A DNA stretch of 64,000 bases, taken from assembly GCA_030054175.1 (NCBI GenBank), contig JASGCM010000001.1, positions 62,001 to 126,000 on the forward strand, read 5' to 3'. The notes under the pieces were generated by a model. The model did no database searches and was not told the origin of the DNA. It saw only the letters and a program-made list of their open reading frames with translations. A program made the position numbers and the translations under genes. This DNA comes from Alphaproteobacteria bacterium. GTDB taxonomy: Bacteria > Pseudomonadota > Gammaproteobacteria > Burkholderiales > Burkholderiaceae_C. Shown in pieces: positions 28,159 through 39,500 of the stretch (its first letter is position 1; each line of letters opens with the position of its first letter).

Positions 28159-29060
28159 ATCACCTTCAAACCCAGGCCGCCCGGCGTGGCGGTCTGTGGC
28201 AAGGGCTCTTCATCGAAAGCCACGTCGCCGCCTTCATAAGCGGTGCCCGTGGCTTTGATGCTTTGGAAGTCAAACAAACCGGCATCCATCAGGTGTGAGG
28301 GGACGGCGTTTTTCAGGGCGTTGAACATGTTCTCCAGTCGCCCCGGGTGTTTTTTCTCCCACTCGCGCAGCATCGCACCCACCTGTTTGCGCTGAAGGTT
28401 CTCTTGGCTGCCGCACAGGGTGCAGGGGATGATGGGAAATTGGCGGTGCTCGGCCCAGCGGATCAGGTCGCGCTCGGCCACATAGGCCATGGGGCGTATC
28501 ACCACATGGCGGCCGTCGTCACTGACCAACTTGGGTGGCATGGCCTTGAGTTTGGCGCCAAAGAACATGTTCAGGAAAAAGGTCTGCAAGATGTCATCGC
28601 GGTGGTGCCCTAGCGCGATCTTGGTGGCGCCCAATTCGGACGCGACCCGATACAAAATGCCTCGGCGCAGGCGGCTGCACAGGCTGCACATGGTCTTGCC
28701 TTCTGGGATTTTGTCTTTCACGATCGAATACGTGTCTTGTGTTTCGATGTGAAATGGCACCCCGATCGAGCGCAGGTAATCGGGCAACACTTCGGCCGGA
28801 AAACCGGGCTGCTTTTGGTCCAGATTGACCGCGATCAGGTCAAAGTGAATGGGCGCTCGGGCACGCATCTTCAGCAAGATATCGAGCATGCCATAGCTGT
28901 CTTTGCCGCCGGACAAACATACCATGACCCGGTCGCCCTCTTCGATCATGTTGAAAACGGCAATGGCTTCGCCCACCTGTCGACACAGGCGTTTTTCCAG
29001 TTTGTGGGTCTCGCGCTCGATCTTGGCCGGCACGCTGACGGTTTCGGTCACAGTCATCAT
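28155..29060 (-). CDS. ttcA: tRNA 2-thiocytidine(32) synthetase TtcA
   Basis: 301 residues. PP-loop ATPase motif SGGKDS at 50-55, and two CxxC motifs, CSLC (C125, C128) and CTLC about 90 residues later, of which cysteines bind the [4Fe-4S] cluster. It thiolates cytidine 32 in a subset of tRNAs. An ATG codon pair (29060/29057) makes the start uncertain by one residue. A DUF2905 gene lies 36 bases upstream on the same strand. Confidence 0.96.
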   Translation of the reverse strand: MMTVTETVSVPAKIERETHKLEKRLCRQVGEAIAVFNMIEEGDRVMVCLSGGKDSYGMLDILLKMRARAPIHFDLIAVNLDQKQPGFPAEVLPDYLRSIGVPFHIETQDTYSIVKDKIPEGKTMCSLCSRLRRGILYRVASELGATKIALGHHRDDILQTFFLNMFFGAKLKAMPPKLVSDDGRHVVIRPMAYVAERDLIRWAEHRQFPIIPCTLCGSQENLQRKQVGAMLREWEKKHPGRLENMFNALKNAVPSHLMDAGLFDFQSIKATGTAYEGGDVAFDEEPLPQTATPGGLGLKVI

Positions 29061-29096
29061 GCCCCGATTGTCGCACCGACGGCCTGCGGCGGTGCT

Positions 29097-29291
29097 TCAG
29101 GACAATTTGGCGATCAGCGCGCACAAGCCGCTGAGCAAGAGCGTGCTGGTCAGCGGAATGAACCACTCGCGCTTGAAGAGGCGAAAGCGAAAATCGCCCG
29201 GCAAGCGACCAAAACCCAGTTTTTGCAGCCAGGGGGTCAGGCTGTTGATCAGTACCAGAGCGATGAAAACGACGATCAGCCAACGCAACAT
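29097..29291 (-). CDS. DUF2905 family small membrane protein
   Basis: 64 residues with two hydrophobic segments (about 4-20 and 45-62) flanking the motif KLGFGRLPGDFRF, which matches the conserved LGxLPGDI core of DUF2905. No function is established for the family. It is located six bases after the MidA-like gene and just before ttcA, so it is probably part of the same leftward transcript. Inner membrane location is expected. Confidence 0.8.
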   Translation of the reverse strand: MLRWLIVVFIALVLINSLTPWLQKLGFGRLPGDFRFRLFKREWFIPLTSTLLLSGLCALIAKLS

Positions 29292-29297
29292 GGGAGC

Positions 29298-30386
29298 CTA
29301 AAGGGAGTGGGTTCGGTCACTCTGGGCAAAACCCATGGGTTCCCAGGCCGGGCCAACGCCCAGGGCGATGACTTTGAATAATTCACCCATCTCGTGCTCG
29401 GTCAGCAGTTTTTGCGCCATGGCACGCTCGGGCAGGCTGGCTTCTTGCAACAGATCGACCAAGCCGCTGTTGATCAAAAACCGCGCTTGGCTGGTGTAGC
29501 CAAGCACTTCCAAGCCCGCCTCTTGGGCCGCCACCGCCACGCTGGTGAAATTCACGTGGGCAGTGATGTCTTTCGCCCCCACATCGCGCAAAGGGTCGGG
29601 GTCGCTGCGGTGGCCTTGGTGGCACATCAGTGTACCCATGTGGCGCTGCGGGTGGTAGTACTCGCGCTCGGGAAATCCATAGTCGATCAAAAAAACCGCA
29701 CCCGCGCTCAGGCGCTGCGCCAGGGTGTGGATGAAAGCCTCGGCCTGGGGGTGGATTTCGGTCAGGTAATCGTGTTGGCCCTCGATATCGGTGGGGGGGC
29801 GCAGATGGGTGGGGCGGTCCAGCCAAGTCCAGGGCCGTCCAGGTGCACTTTGCGCGACCACGCCGCGTTCGTGCCACACGCCGCCCACTCGGCTGAGCAG
29901 TTGCACCGGCATGGCGTCAAGCAACTCGTTGCCCACCACCACACCGGCCATCTGCTCGGGCCATTCATCGTGCCAAAACACCCGACCGGAGAAAGCGGAC
30001 AACACCTCTTGTTGGCGTTGTCGCAAGCTGCCCGAGAGATCGACGATGTGGTAGCTGCGCACCTGATTGCCCAGGCTTTGTATCAATTGCGTGGCCAGTG
30101 CCCCGGAGCCAGCGCCAAATTCCCACACCTCTGAGGTGCCAGTTTGGGCCAGGGCTTGCGCCACCGAACGGGCCAGGGTGCGACCAAACCAGGGTGACAA
30201 CTCGGGGGCGGTGACGAAGTCGCTGCCCGATTCGGGCATGCGCCCCAGTTTGGGCAAAGGACCGCTGTAATACCCCACCATCGGGGCGTAAAGGGCCAAT
30301 GCCATGAAACGGTCAAAGCCCATCCAACCCTGGCTTTGGTCCAGCTGGCGGGCGATCATGCGGGCAAGGGCATCGGGTGCGTTCAT
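29298..30386 (-). CDS. MidA/NDUFAF7-like class I SAM-dependent methyltransferase
   Basis: 362 residues from ATG 30386 (an upstream in-frame start adds nine residues without similarity). It has the family N-terminal FMALALYAPMVGYYSG, SGSDFVTAPELSPWFG, the SAM motif WEFGAGSGALA, GNELLDAMPVQ and FLIDYGFPEREYY. The human homologue NDUFAF7 methylates an arginine of complex I; the bacterial substrate is not established. It is divergent from the FolM-like gene, and DUF2905 lies immediately downstream. Confidence 0.9.
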   Translation of the reverse strand: MNAPDALARMIARQLDQSQGWMGFDRFMALALYAPMVGYYSGPLPKLGRMPESGSDFVTAPELSPWFGRTLARSVAQALAQTGTSEVWEFGAGSGALATQLIQSLGNQVRSYHIVDLSGSLRQRQQEVLSAFSGRVFWHDEWPEQMAGVVVGNELLDAMPVQLLSRVGGVWHERGVVAQSAPGRPWTWLDRPTHLRPPTDIEGQHDYLTEIHPQAEAFIHTLAQRLSAGAVFLIDYGFPEREYYHPQRHMGTLMCHQGHRSDPDPLRDVGAKDITAHVNFTSVAVAAQEAGLEVLGYTSQARFLINSGLVDLLQEASLPERAMAQKLLTEHEMGELFKVIALGVGPAWEPMGFAQSDRTHSL

Positions 30387-30439
30387 CGCCGCATTATTCC
30401 AAATCAAGCACAATTCTCTTTTTTCAGCAAAAACCTTCT

Positions 30440-31228
30440 ATGTCCAACTGGGTCTGGGTCAGCGGCGGTGCGTACCGCCTGGGGCGCGAAATCAGCCAGG
30501 CGTTCGCCCGCGCCGGCTGGTCGGTGGCCGTGCATTGCCACCAGTCGAAAGCCGCCGCCGCCGAGGTGGCCAAGCAATGCCGCGCCTTGGGCGTGTCCTC
30601 TTGCGTGGTGCAGGCCGATCTGGGCGACGCCGCAGCCACGACCGTCATGTGCGAGGAATTGAGTCGCGATCTGGGCACCGATCTGCGCTGTGTGGTCAAC
30701 AATGCCTCTTTGTTTTTGCCCGATGCCGCGCACGACTTTGACGACGCTCAGGCCCTGGCCCAGTGGCAGGTGAATCTGATGGCCCCCATGCGCATGGGAC
30801 GCTGGCTGGCGGCCCTGCACGCCGGTGGGGGCAGTGGCAGCGCCAGCCTGGTGCACCTTCTCGACCAGAAGGTGTTCAACCTGAACCCTGCCTACTTCTC
30901 GTACACCCTCTCCAAGCTGGCCTTGCACCAGGCGGTGGCCTTGCAGGCACAGGCCTTGGCACCCACCTTGCGGGTCAATGCCGTGGCACCGGGTTTGTTG
31001 TATCTCAGCGGTCCGCAATCGCCCGAGAATTTCCAGGCCGCCTCGCGCGTGAACCTGCTGCGCCAGCCGATCGACCCGGCACAAGTGGCCCAGTCGGTTC
31101 TATTTTTGGCGCAAAACCCGGCCATCAGCGGCGCCAGCCTGCAGGTGGACAATGGACAGCATTTGGTGGGCATGGACCGCGACGTCATGAATGTGCCCCT
31201 TGAGACCCTCAGAAAGTACCAGCCATGA
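30440..31228 (+). CDS. FolM-like pteridine reductase / SDR-family oxidoreductase
   Basis: 262 residues from ATG 30440. The SDR cofactor motif is SGGAYRLGREIS, a GxxxRxG/R-E variant that prefers NADPH and is typical of PTR1/FolM; NNASLF and YTLSK (catalytic Y-x3-K) follow. The substrate is probably dihydromonapterin, dihydrobiopterin or dihydrofolate. It overlaps the first folB paralogue by four bases, and a second folB paralogue follows, so the trio is a pterin-modifying operon. FolM plus FolX make tetrahydromonapterin in E. coli (known), which is the most attractive interpretation here. Confidence 0.82.
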   Translation: MSNWVWVSGGAYRLGREISQAFARAGWSVAVHCHQSKAAAAEVAKQCRALGVSSCVVQADLGDAAATTVMCEELSRDLGTDLRCVVNNASLFLPDAAHDFDDAQALAQWQVNLMAPMRMGRWLAALHAGGGSGSASLVHLLDQKVFNLNPAYFSYTLSKLALHQAVALQAQALAPTLRVNAVAPGLLYLSGPQSPENFQAASRVNLLRQPIDPAQVAQSVLFLAQNPAISGASLQVDNGQHLVGMDRDVMNVPLETLRKYQP

Positions 31229-31611
31229 GCCCCCACGACCCCGGTTTGCGTCATTGCCGACGCATGTTTTTGCGTGGACTGACCGTTCAGGCCCGCATCG
31301 GCATCCATGATTTCGAGCGTACCGGCCCCCAGCGCCTGATCCTGGACATCGATGTCTACGTCGATTTGGTGGCCCACACCCCTCAGGCCGATGACATCGC
31401 CGAGGTGGTCGACTACGACTTCGTGCGCGATCTGGTGCACAAGCGAATTGCGCACGGTCACATCATGTTGCAAGAAACCCTGTGCGACGACATCCTCGAT
31501 GAAGTCATGGCCCACCCCGGCGTGCGGGCCGCCCAGGTCTCAACGCGCAAACCCGATGTATACCCCGACTGCGAGGCGGTGGGTGTGCAGGCCTTTCGGA
31601 TGAAGGAATGA
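31225..31611 (+). CDS. folB: Dihydroneopterin aldolase family protein, first paralogue
   Basis: 128 residues with the T-fold pattern FLRGLTVQARIGIHDFERTGPQ, EVVDYDFV and STRKPDVYPDCEAVGV. Aligned by eye with characterised FolB, the residues corresponding to Glu22, Tyr54 and Lys100 are kept (E in HDFE, Y in VDYD, K in TRKP), so it should be catalytically able. It may be the aldolase making 6-hydroxymethyl-dihydropterin or the FolX-type epimerase; sequence alone does not decide. ATG 31225 overlaps the FolM-like stop. Confidence 0.8.
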   Translation: MSPHDPGLRHCRRMFLRGLTVQARIGIHDFERTGPQRLILDIDVYVDLVAHTPQADDIAEVVDYDFVRDLVHKRIAHGHIMLQETLCDDILDEVMAHPGVRAAQVSTRKPDVYPDCEAVGVQAFRMKE

Positions 31612-31615
31612 AACC

Positions 31616-31984
31616 ATGGCCGACAAAGGCAATCAGACGCTCAACCTGACCGGTTTGCGCTTTGACGCCAACCTGGGTATCTTGGCGCATGAAAAATCGG
31701 GCCCTCAGCCCATCCAGGTCGATGCCGAACTCAATTTGGGCACCCAGCCGCTGCTGCCCAGCGACGATGACATCCACCATGTGCTGGATTACCGCAAGGT
31801 GCGCAGCATCATCATCGCCGAGTGCACGGACCAACACGTCAACCTGCTCGAAACCCTGATCGGCAAACTGGCCTACCGCTTGATGCAATTGCCCGGCGTG
31901 ATCGGCGTGCGGGTGCGCATCGCCAAACTCGAAATTTTTGACGATTGCGAAGTGGCGATTCACATGGAGACTGGGCAATGGTGA
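31616..31984 (+). CDS. Dihydroneopterin aldolase family protein, second paralogue (FolB/FolX type)
   Basis: 122 residues, again a T-fold: LTGLRFDANLGILAHEKSGPQ, VLDYRKV, NLLETLIGKLA and VRIAKLEIFDDCEVA. Equivalents of Glu, Tyr and Lys of the FolB site are present, but the Lys is followed by LE rather than the usual proline, so specificity may differ from the first paralogue. It lies four bases after it. One of the pair could be dihydroneopterin triphosphate 2'-epimerase. The end overlaps the start of the RND adaptor gene. Confidence 0.78.
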   Translation: MADKGNQTLNLTGLRFDANLGILAHEKSGPQPIQVDAELNLGTQPLLPSDDDIHHVLDYRKVRSIIIAECTDQHVNLLETLIGKLAYRLMQLPGVIGVRVRIAKLEIFDDCEVAIHMETGQW

Positions 31985-33402
31985 ACCCCTCTGGCGCACG
32001 CGTGCGGCGTGCTTCCCCCTGGGTCTGGATGTTGATGGTGGCGCTGGTGGTCAGCGCCATTTGGTGGTATCCCACCGCACGCGACCGCTGGTTGTTGCCC
32101 AAAGACCCCGACAATACGGCACGCGGCTCCGTCGGTACCAGTGGGCCGGGTGGGCCGGGCACCCCTCGGGGCACCCCGGTCAGCGTTGTCAACGCGCAAA
32201 CCCTGGACATTCGCGTCACCGTCAGCGCCTTGGGCAATGTGGCCGCCCTTAACACGGCCTTGGTGCGCGCCAAGGTCGACGGCGAATTGCAGGCCATCCA
32301 TTTCGCTGAGGGCCAGCAAGTCGCGGCCGGAGCGCTGCTGGCGCAAATCGACCCGCGACCCTATGAGTTGGCTATGCGCCAAGCCGAAGGACAGTTGGCG
32401 CGGGATCAGGCCAGTTGGCGCAACGCCCAGCTGGACCTGCAACGCTACCAGGAACTGTTGGTCAAAGACGCCATTGCCCGCCAGCAGGTGGAAACCCAAG
32501 AGGCATTGGTCAAGCAACTCGAGGGCACTGTCGCTACCGACCGTGCTTTGGTCGATAACGCCCGCCTGCAACTGTCGTACACCCGTGTCACTGCCCCCAT
32601 CAGCGGTCGCCTTGGATTGAAGCAGGCCGAGTTGGGCAGCTTGGTGCGCGCCAGCGACCCGGCTGGCTTGGTCACCATCACCCAAACCCAACCCATGGCT
32701 GTGGTGTTCGCCGTGCCGGACGTGCATGTACCTGACATTCAGCGCAAATTGAAGGCCGGACAGGCCCTGCCGGTGCAGGCCTTCGACCGTGACCTCAAGC
32801 CCTTGGCTCTGGGACGTGTCAGTGCCACCGACAACGCCATCGACGCCAGCACCGGTACTCTGAAGATCAAGGCCATATTGGACAACCTCGAAGGCACATT
32901 GTTTCCCAACCAATTTGCTCAGGTGCGCATGCAACTCGATGTCCTGCCCCAGCGCTTGGCTGTGCCTTCTCAGGCCATCCAGCGCGGCGGCATGGGCAAC
33001 TTTGTCGTGCGTGTGATGCCTGACCAACGCGTCAAACTGGTCCGCGTGCGCCTTTTGGGCAGTGACGGCGATTGGCAGGCGATCGCCCCCGAGGGCGAGT
33101 TGCAAGCCGGTGACGCCCTGGTGGCCGACGGCGCCGACCGATTGCGCGACGGCAGCCGGGTTGAGGTGGTCAGCACCTTGAAGCCGGCCTTGCCCGCACC
33201 CCTGCCCACCGCCTTAGAGCCTCGCTCAGCCCCCTTGCGTGCGGCCAAGCCCCCGCCCCCGCCCCTGAGCGACCCCAACCGCCCGGATTGGATGGATCGC
33301 TTGCCACCGGATGTGGCCGCCAAAGTGCAGGCCATGAGCCCGCAAGAGCGTCGGGCTTTTTTCCAGCGCATGCGCGAGCAGCGCCGTCAACAATCACAAT
33401 GA
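31978..33402 (+). CDS. mdtA: RND efflux periplasmic adaptor, MdtA-like
   Basis: 474 residues from ATG 31978, which overlaps the preceding stop. A transmembrane anchor (about residues 15-31) is followed by a barrel-sandwich hybrid (VRAKVDGELQAIHFAEGQQVAAGALLAQID), an alpha-hairpin, SYTRVTAPISGRLGLKQAELGSLV and a beta-barrel domain, the usual membrane fusion protein order. The C-terminus carries an extra Pro-rich stretch and a charged helix ending in Gln/Arg repeats (about 65 residues) that I do not know from E. coli MdtA. It links the MdtBC pump to the outer membrane factor encoded downstream. Confidence 0.9.
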   Translation: MVNPSGARVRRASPWVWMLMVALVVSAIWWYPTARDRWLLPKDPDNTARGSVGTSGPGGPGTPRGTPVSVVNAQTLDIRVTVSALGNVAALNTALVRAKVDGELQAIHFAEGQQVAAGALLAQIDPRPYELAMRQAEGQLARDQASWRNAQLDLQRYQELLVKDAIARQQVETQEALVKQLEGTVATDRALVDNARLQLSYTRVTAPISGRLGLKQAELGSLVRASDPAGLVTITQTQPMAVVFAVPDVHVPDIQRKLKAGQALPVQAFDRDLKPLALGRVSATDNAIDASTGTLKIKAILDNLEGTLFPNQFAQVRMQLDVLPQRLAVPSQAIQRGGMGNFVVRVMPDQRVKLVRVRLLGSDGDWQAIAPEGELQAGDALVADGADRLRDGSRVEVVSTLKPALPAPLPTALEPRSAPLRAAKPPPPPLSDPNRPDWMDRLPPDVAAKVQAMSPQERRAFFQRMREQRRQQSQ

Positions 33403-33428
33403 GACTGGCTTCGCCGGTTGCCTGACGC

Positions 33429-36400
33429 ATGAACCTCTCGCGCCTGTTCATCGTTCGACCCATCGCCACCAGTTTGCTGATGCTGGCCATCGTGTTGGCT
33501 GGCAGCTTGGCCTATCGCTTGTTGCCCATCGCCTCGTTGCCCCAGGTCGATCACCCCATCATCCAGGTCACCACCCTCTACCCCGGGGCCAGCCCCGATG
33601 TGACCACCTCGTCGATCACCGCGCCACTCGAGCGCCAATTCGGCCAGATGCCGGGCTTGGAGCAAATGACCTCGATCAGCAGTGGCGGCGCATCCATGAT
33701 CAGTCTGCGCTTCGCTCTCGATTTGCGTCTGGATGTGGTTGAGCAACAGGTGCAAGCCGCCATCAATGCCGCTGCCGGTTTGTTGCCCAATGATTTGCCC
33801 ATGCCGCCGGTGTACCGCAAGGTCAACCCGGCCGACGCGCCCATCATCACCCTGGCGGCCAGTTCACCCAGCCTGCCCATCACCCAAGTCCACGATCTGG
33901 TAGAAAACCGCATCGCCCAGCGCCTGTCTCAAGTCAATGGCGTGGGCTTGGTCAGCATCGCCGGCGGACAGCGGCCCTCGGTCCGGGTGCAGGTGGACAC
34001 TGAGCGTCTGGCCGCAGCCGGTTTGTCGATCGAGGCCGTGCGAACCGCTGTCACCCAAGCCAACGTCAACCTGGCCAAAGGTAGCCTGGACGGCCCGGCG
34101 CGAGCCACTGCCATCGATGCCAACGACCAGTTGCGCCAACCCGCCGACTACGCCGATTTGGTGCTGGCTTATCGCAACGGCAACCCCCTGCGTCTGTCCG
34201 ATGTGGCCAGCGTGGTCGAGGCGCCCGAGAACAATCGCCTGGCGGCCTGGGCCGACGATGATCCGGCCATCGTCATTCAGGTGCGGCGCCAGCCCGGCGC
34301 CAACGTCATCGACACCGTCAATCGCATCCAGGCCACCTTGCCGCAGTTGCGCGACGCTTTGCCCGCTTCAGTCGACTTGCGCGTCATGCACGACCGCACC
34401 ACCACCATCCGTGCTTCGGTGCGTGACGTGCAATTTGAGTTGGCGCTGGCCGTGGCGCTGGTGGTCATGGTCATTTTTTTGTTCCTTCGCAATGCCCGCG
34501 CCACCATCATTCCCAGCGTGGCGGTCCCAGTGTCGCTGATCGGGACTTTTGGGGTCATGTATCTGCTGGGCTTTTCCATCAACAACCTGACCCTGATGGC
34601 GCTGACCATCGCCACTGGTTTTGTGGTGGATGACGCCATCGTGATGATCGAGAACATCTCCCGTTGGGTCGAGCAGGGCCAGCGGCCTTTGCAAGCCGCG
34701 CTTGAAGGCGCACGCCAGATCGGCTTCACCATCATCTCACTCACCTTCTCGCTGGTGGCGGTCCTCATCCCGCTGCTCTTCATGGGCGATGTGGTCGGGC
34801 GCTTATTTCACGAGTTCGCCATCACCCTGGCAGTGTCCATCCTGATCTCGGCAGTGGTTTCTCTCACCCTCACGCCCATGATGTGCGCCTACCTGTTACG
34901 CCATGTAACGGCCAGCGCAGAGCCCGCTTGGTCACAACAACTCTCGGGCGCCCTCCAGCGTTTGATTGACCGTTACGCCCGCGCCCTGTCATGGGTGCTC
35001 GATCGCCCCGGCCCCACGCTGTGGGTGTTCTTGGGCACGTTGGTGATGACGGTGCTGCTCTACTTGGTCGTACCGAAAGGTTTTTTCCCGCAACAAGACA
35101 CTGGCGCTGTGATGTTGGTTACCGAAGCCCCGGCCGACACATCGTTTGCCGCCATGGCTCAACGCCAAAGCGAACTCGCTCAGGCTTATCTGAAACGACC
35201 CGAGGTGCGATCGGTGGCCGCCTTCATTGGAGTGGACGGCCAGAATCCCACATTGAATCAAGGCCGCATGCTGATTTCGCTGGCACCCAAGTCCGAGCGC
35301 GCTCAATCTTTGGCGCAGACCCTGGAGGCGCTGGAACAAGAGGCCACCCAGTGGCCCGGTCTGCGCGTCTATGCCCAATCGGTGCAAGACCTCACCCTCG
35401 ATGATCGGGTCGCCCGCACCCCTTACAGCTATTTGCTCAGTGGCCCCGACCTGGCGGTGCTCTCTGATTGGGCCGCACGTTTGGTCGAGCGTTTGCAGGG
35501 TCATCGCCACATCAGCGATTTGAGCAGCGATCACGAATCCACTGGATTGCAAGCCTACGTGAAGATCGACCGCGAGGCCGCCGCGCGCTTGGGCGTCTCG
35601 GTGGCCGCGATCGATCAGACCCTGTACAGCGCCTATGGTCAGCGCTTGGTCTCGACCATCTTCACCCAGAGCAACCAGTACCGGGTGGTGATCGAGGCCG
35701 ACCCCGAGCGCCGTGGCGGACCGGGCGATGTGCTGCGTTTGAAGGTGCCCAGCCTGAGCGGCGCGCTGGTCAGCCTGGACTCGGTGGCCAGCCTCAGCGA
35801 AATTCCGGCGCGTTTGCATATCAGCCACGCTGGGCAGTTTCCGGCCGTCACCCTCAGCTTCAACCCCGGGCCCGGCGCGTCCCTGGGCGAAGCGGTGGCG
35901 GCCATCGAGAGCGCCACCCAAACCCTGCGCGTGCAGGGCATGCCCGCCAGTATCGAGTCGCGCTTTGACGGCGCGGCCTTGGCGTTCAGCAATTCGCTCT
36001 CGAATACCTTGTGGCTGATTTTGGCGGCGGTGGTGACCATGTACATCGTGCTCGGTGTGCTCTATGAGAGTTACGTTCATCCCATTACCATCTTGTCCAC
36101 CTTACCGTCGGCGGCGTTGGGTGCCTTGTTGGCCCTGCTGCTGGCCGGACACGAGTTAGGCATGATGGCGGTGATCGGCATCATCTTGTTGATCGGCATC
36201 GTCAAGAAAAACGCGATCATGGTGATCGACTTCGCCTTGCAAGCCGAGCGCGAGCAGGGCTTGAGCCCGCGTTTGGCCATTGAGCAGGCCTGTCAGCTGC
36301 GTTTTCGCCCCATCCTGATGACCACGTTGTGCGCCTTGCTCGGAGCCTTGCCCTTGATGCTCAGTCAAGGCGTGGGCAGTGAGTTGCGCCAGCCCCTGGG

Positions 36401-36530
36401 CCTGACCCTGGTCGCCGGATTGGCACTGAGTCAATTACTGACCCTCTTCACCACTCCGGTCATATACCTGGGCTTCGCCCGCTGGCATGGCGCTCGTGCT
36501 CAGCCGACGCAAGACGAGGCCGCGCCATGA
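33429..36530 (+). CDS. mdtB: RND efflux transporter subunit, MdtB-like
   Basis: 1033 residues with the RND layout: TM1 at the N-terminus ([19 protein letters not shown]), a large periplasmic porter/docking domain, TM2-6 including [16 protein letters not shown] in TM4 with the proton-relay Asp pair, a second periplasmic domain, and TM8-12. The N-terminal half carries [16 protein letters not shown], typical of the MdtB/MuxB group. It works with the adjacent MdtC paralogue as a heteromeric drug/bile-salt exporter. ATG 33429 lies 26 bases after mdtA, and the stop overlaps mdtC in ATGA. Confidence 0.92.
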   Translation: MNLSRLFIVRPIATSLLMLAIVLAGSLAYRLLPIASLPQVDHPIIQVTTLYPGASPDVTTSSITAPLERQFGQMPGLEQMTSISSGGASMISLRFALDLRLDVVEQQVQAAINAAAGLLPNDLPMPPVYRKVNPADAPIITLAASSPSLPITQVHDLVENRIAQRLSQVNGVGLVSIAGGQRPSVRVQVDTERLAAAGLSIEAVRTAVTQANVNLAKGSLDGPARATAIDANDQLRQPADYADLVLAYRNGNPLRLSDVASVVEAPENNRLAAWADDDPAIVIQVRRQPGANVIDTVNRIQATLPQLRDALPASVDLRVMHDRTTTIRASVRDVQFELALAVALVVMVIFLFLRNARATIIPSVAVPVSLIGTFGVMYLLGFSINNLTLMALTIATGFVVDDAIVMIENISRWVEQGQRPLQAALEGARQIGFTIISLTFSLVAVLIPLLFMGDVVGRLFHEFAITLAVSILISAVVSLTLTPMMCAYLLRHVTASAEPAWSQQLSGALQRLIDRYARALSWVLDRPGPTLWVFLGTLVMTVLLYLVVPKGFFPQQDTGAVMLVTEAPADTSFAAMAQRQSELAQAYLKRPEVRSVAAFIGVDGQNPTLNQGRMLISLAPKSERAQSLAQTLEALEQEATQWPGLRVYAQSVQDLTLDDRVARTPYSYLLSGPDLAVLSDWAARLVERLQGHRHISDLSSDHESTGLQAYVKIDREAAARLGVSVAAIDQTLYSAYGQRLVSTIFTQSNQYRVVIEADPERRGGPGDVLRLKVPSLSGALVSLDSVASLSEIPARLHISHAGQFPAVTLSFNPGPGASLGEAVAAIESATQTLRVQGMPASIESRFDGAALAFSNSLSNTLWLILAAVVTMYIVLGVLYESYVHPITILSTLPSAALGALLALLLAGHELGMMAVIGIILLIGIVKKNAIMVIDFALQAEREQGLSPRLAIEQACQLRFRPILMTTLCALLGALPLMLSQGVGSELRQPLGLTLVAGLALSQLLTLFTTPVIYLGFARWHGARAQPTQDEAAP

Positions 36531-39500
36531 ACCCGATCGCCCTCTTCATCGCGCGGCCGGTGGCGACTACCTTGCTCACCCTGGGTGTGGCGATGGCGGG
36601 TTTATTGGCCTATTTCCAATTGCCGGTGGCACCCTTGCCGCAGGTCGAATTTCCGACCATCTCGGTCAACGCCAGTTTGCCCGGCGCCAGCCCCGAGACC
36701 ATGGCCGCCACCGTCGCCACGCCACTCGAGCGCGCTTTGGGTGCCATTTCCGGGGTGACCGAAATCACGTCGTATTCGACCCAAAGCGGCACCCGGGTGA
36801 CGTTGCAGTTCGAACTCAACCGCCACATCGACAGTGCCGCGCGCGACGTCGCCGCGGCCATCCAGGCTGCCTTGCCCATGCTGCCCAGCGGCATGCCCTC
36901 GGCCCCCGGTTACCGCAAGGTCAACCCGGCCGACTCCCCCATCCTGATCTTGTCGCTGACCTCGGATGTGCTCTCGCGCGGCGAGCTCTATGACCTGGCC
37001 TCGACCCTGCTCGCTCAGCGCCTGTCTCAAGTTGAAGGGGTAGGGCAGGTGACTTTGGGCGGTGGGGCCTTGCCGGCCGTGCGCATCGAACTCGATCCGG
37101 ACCGCTTGCTGGCGCAGGGGCTGGCCCTGGAAGACGTCCGCATGGCGGTGGTGGCGCATCACGGTAACCGACCCAAAGGCGCGCTCGATGACGGCCAGCG
37201 CAGCTGGCAGATCGAGACCAACGGCCAAGCGCGCAAAGCCGCAGACTTCACCCCCCTGGTCTTGCGCTTCCGCGATGGCCGGGCGGTGCGTCTGAGCGAT
37301 GTGGCAGAGGTGCTCGACTCGGTGCAAGACCTGCGCAATTACGGTGCGACCAATGGCCGCCCTGCGATTACCCTGATGTTGCAAAAGCAACCCGACGCCA
37401 ACGTCTTGCAGGTGGTCGATCGGGTCTATGGCTTGATGCCGCAGTTGCAAGCCGGCTTGCCCGCCACGGTCGATTTGCGGGTCGTTCTGGACCGCACGCC
37501 GAATTTGCGCGCATCGATTTTTGAGATACAGAAATCGCTGGCGGTTTCGGTTGCCTTGGTGATTTTGGTGGTGGGTTTATTCCTGCGCCGCCTGCGCGCT
37601 GCCGTCATCCCCACCGTGGCGGTGCCGGTCTCGTTGGCTGGGGCGTTTGGTGTCATGTATTTGTTGGGCTACAGCCTGAACAACCTCTCACTCATGGCCC
37701 TGACCATCGCCACCGGTTTTGTGGTGGACGACGCCATCGTGGTGCTCGAGAATGTCACCCGTCGACTGGAAAAAGGCGATACCCCCTGGCAGGCGGCTTT
37801 GCGTGGTTCGCGCGAGATCGCCGTGACGGTGGTCATCATCAGCCTGTCCTTGATCGCAGCCTTCATTCCCGTGCTGCTGATGGGCGGTGTTTTGGGGCGC
37901 TTGTTCCAAGAGTTCGCCGTCGTGCTCTGCGCTGCCATCCTGATCTCGATGGTGGTCTCGCTCACCACCACCCCCATGATGTGTGCGGCCTTGCTGACCC
38001 CGCAGTCGCGCGTGACGCGGCGGCCTTCGCGCTGGCGGCGTTTTTACGCCCGCACCCTGTCCTGGAGTTTGCGCCATCAGCCGGTGCTGTGGCTGATGCT
38101 GTTGGCGGTGATCGCCTTGAACGTGAACCTGTACCAGGTCATCCCCAAGGGCTTTTTCCCGCAACAAGACACTGGGCGCATTTTTGGCTCGATCCGCGCC
38201 GATCAAAGCAGCTCGTTTCAAATCATGCAGCAGCGGCTCGACCGCTTCATCGATATTGTTCGCACCGATCCGGCGGTGCAAGACGTCACCGGCTACACCG
38301 GTGGATTTCAGCGCAATTCGGCCTGGATGTCCATCAGCCTGAAACCTCGCGACGAGCGCGACGCCAGTGCGGATCAGGTGGTCACCCGCTTGCGTGCCAA
38401 GCTCAACAGCGAGCCGGGTGCGCGTTTGTTCATGGTGCCCGGCCAGGACTTGCGTTTTGGGGCGCGCACTTCGAGCTCGCAGTTTGAATACACCGTCAAA
38501 GCCGATGACTTGGAAGACCTGAAGGTCTGGGCCCCGCTCATCCGCCAGACCTTGATGCGGTTGAAAGACATCGAGGACGTGGCCACAGAATTCGAAGACC
38601 GGGGCCTGCAAACTTCACTGGTCATCGACCGCGAAGCCATCGCGCGGCTGGGTCTGTCAATGCGCGACATCAGCACCGCTTTGCAAAATGCATTGGGGCA
38701 ACGCCAAGTGGGGATCATCTACAACCCACTCAATCAGTACCGAGTGGTGCTGGAAATTGCGCCGCAGCACCTCGCTGACGAACAGGCGCTGCGCCGCTTG
38801 CATTTCATCAACAACCAGGGGCAAGCGGTACCGCTTTCCTCCTTCGCCCGCCTCGAATTGACCAATGCCGCCTTGGGCGTGGGGCATGACGGGGGTGTGC
38901 CTTCTGACACCTTCAGCTTCAACCTCGCTCCTGGGGTCTCGTTGTCGCAAGCCACCCAATCGGTGCAGCGCGCTTTGGATGAATTGCGCATGCCCATCAG
39001 CGTGCGCGGCAGTTTTTCCGGATCGGCCAGTGCCTTTCAGCGCTCGCTCGAATCGCAACCCTTGCTGATTTTGTTGGCGCTGGTGACGCTCTACCTTTTG
39101 CTGGGCATGCTCTACGAGAGCCTTCTGCACCCGCTCACCATCTTGTCGACTTTGCCTTCGGCGGGCGTGGGGGCGTTACTCGCCTTGCTCTTGACCGGCA
39201 CCGAGTTCAGCCTGATCGCCTTGATCGGGGTGATCTTGCTGATTGGCATTGTCAAGAAAAACGCCATCCTGATGATTGATTTGGCCTTGCAACACCAGCG
39301 CGCCGGTGCAGCCGCATCGCAAGCTATTTTGCGTGCCGCCTTGCGCCGCGCCCGACCGATTTTCATGACCACCTTGGCGGCCATGTTGGGTGCGTTGCCC
39401 TTGGCCTTGGGGCAAGCCGAAGGGGCCGAATTGCGACGCCCGCTGGGTTTGTCGGTGCTGGGGGGCTTATTGCTCAGCCAGTTGCTCACGCTCTACACCA

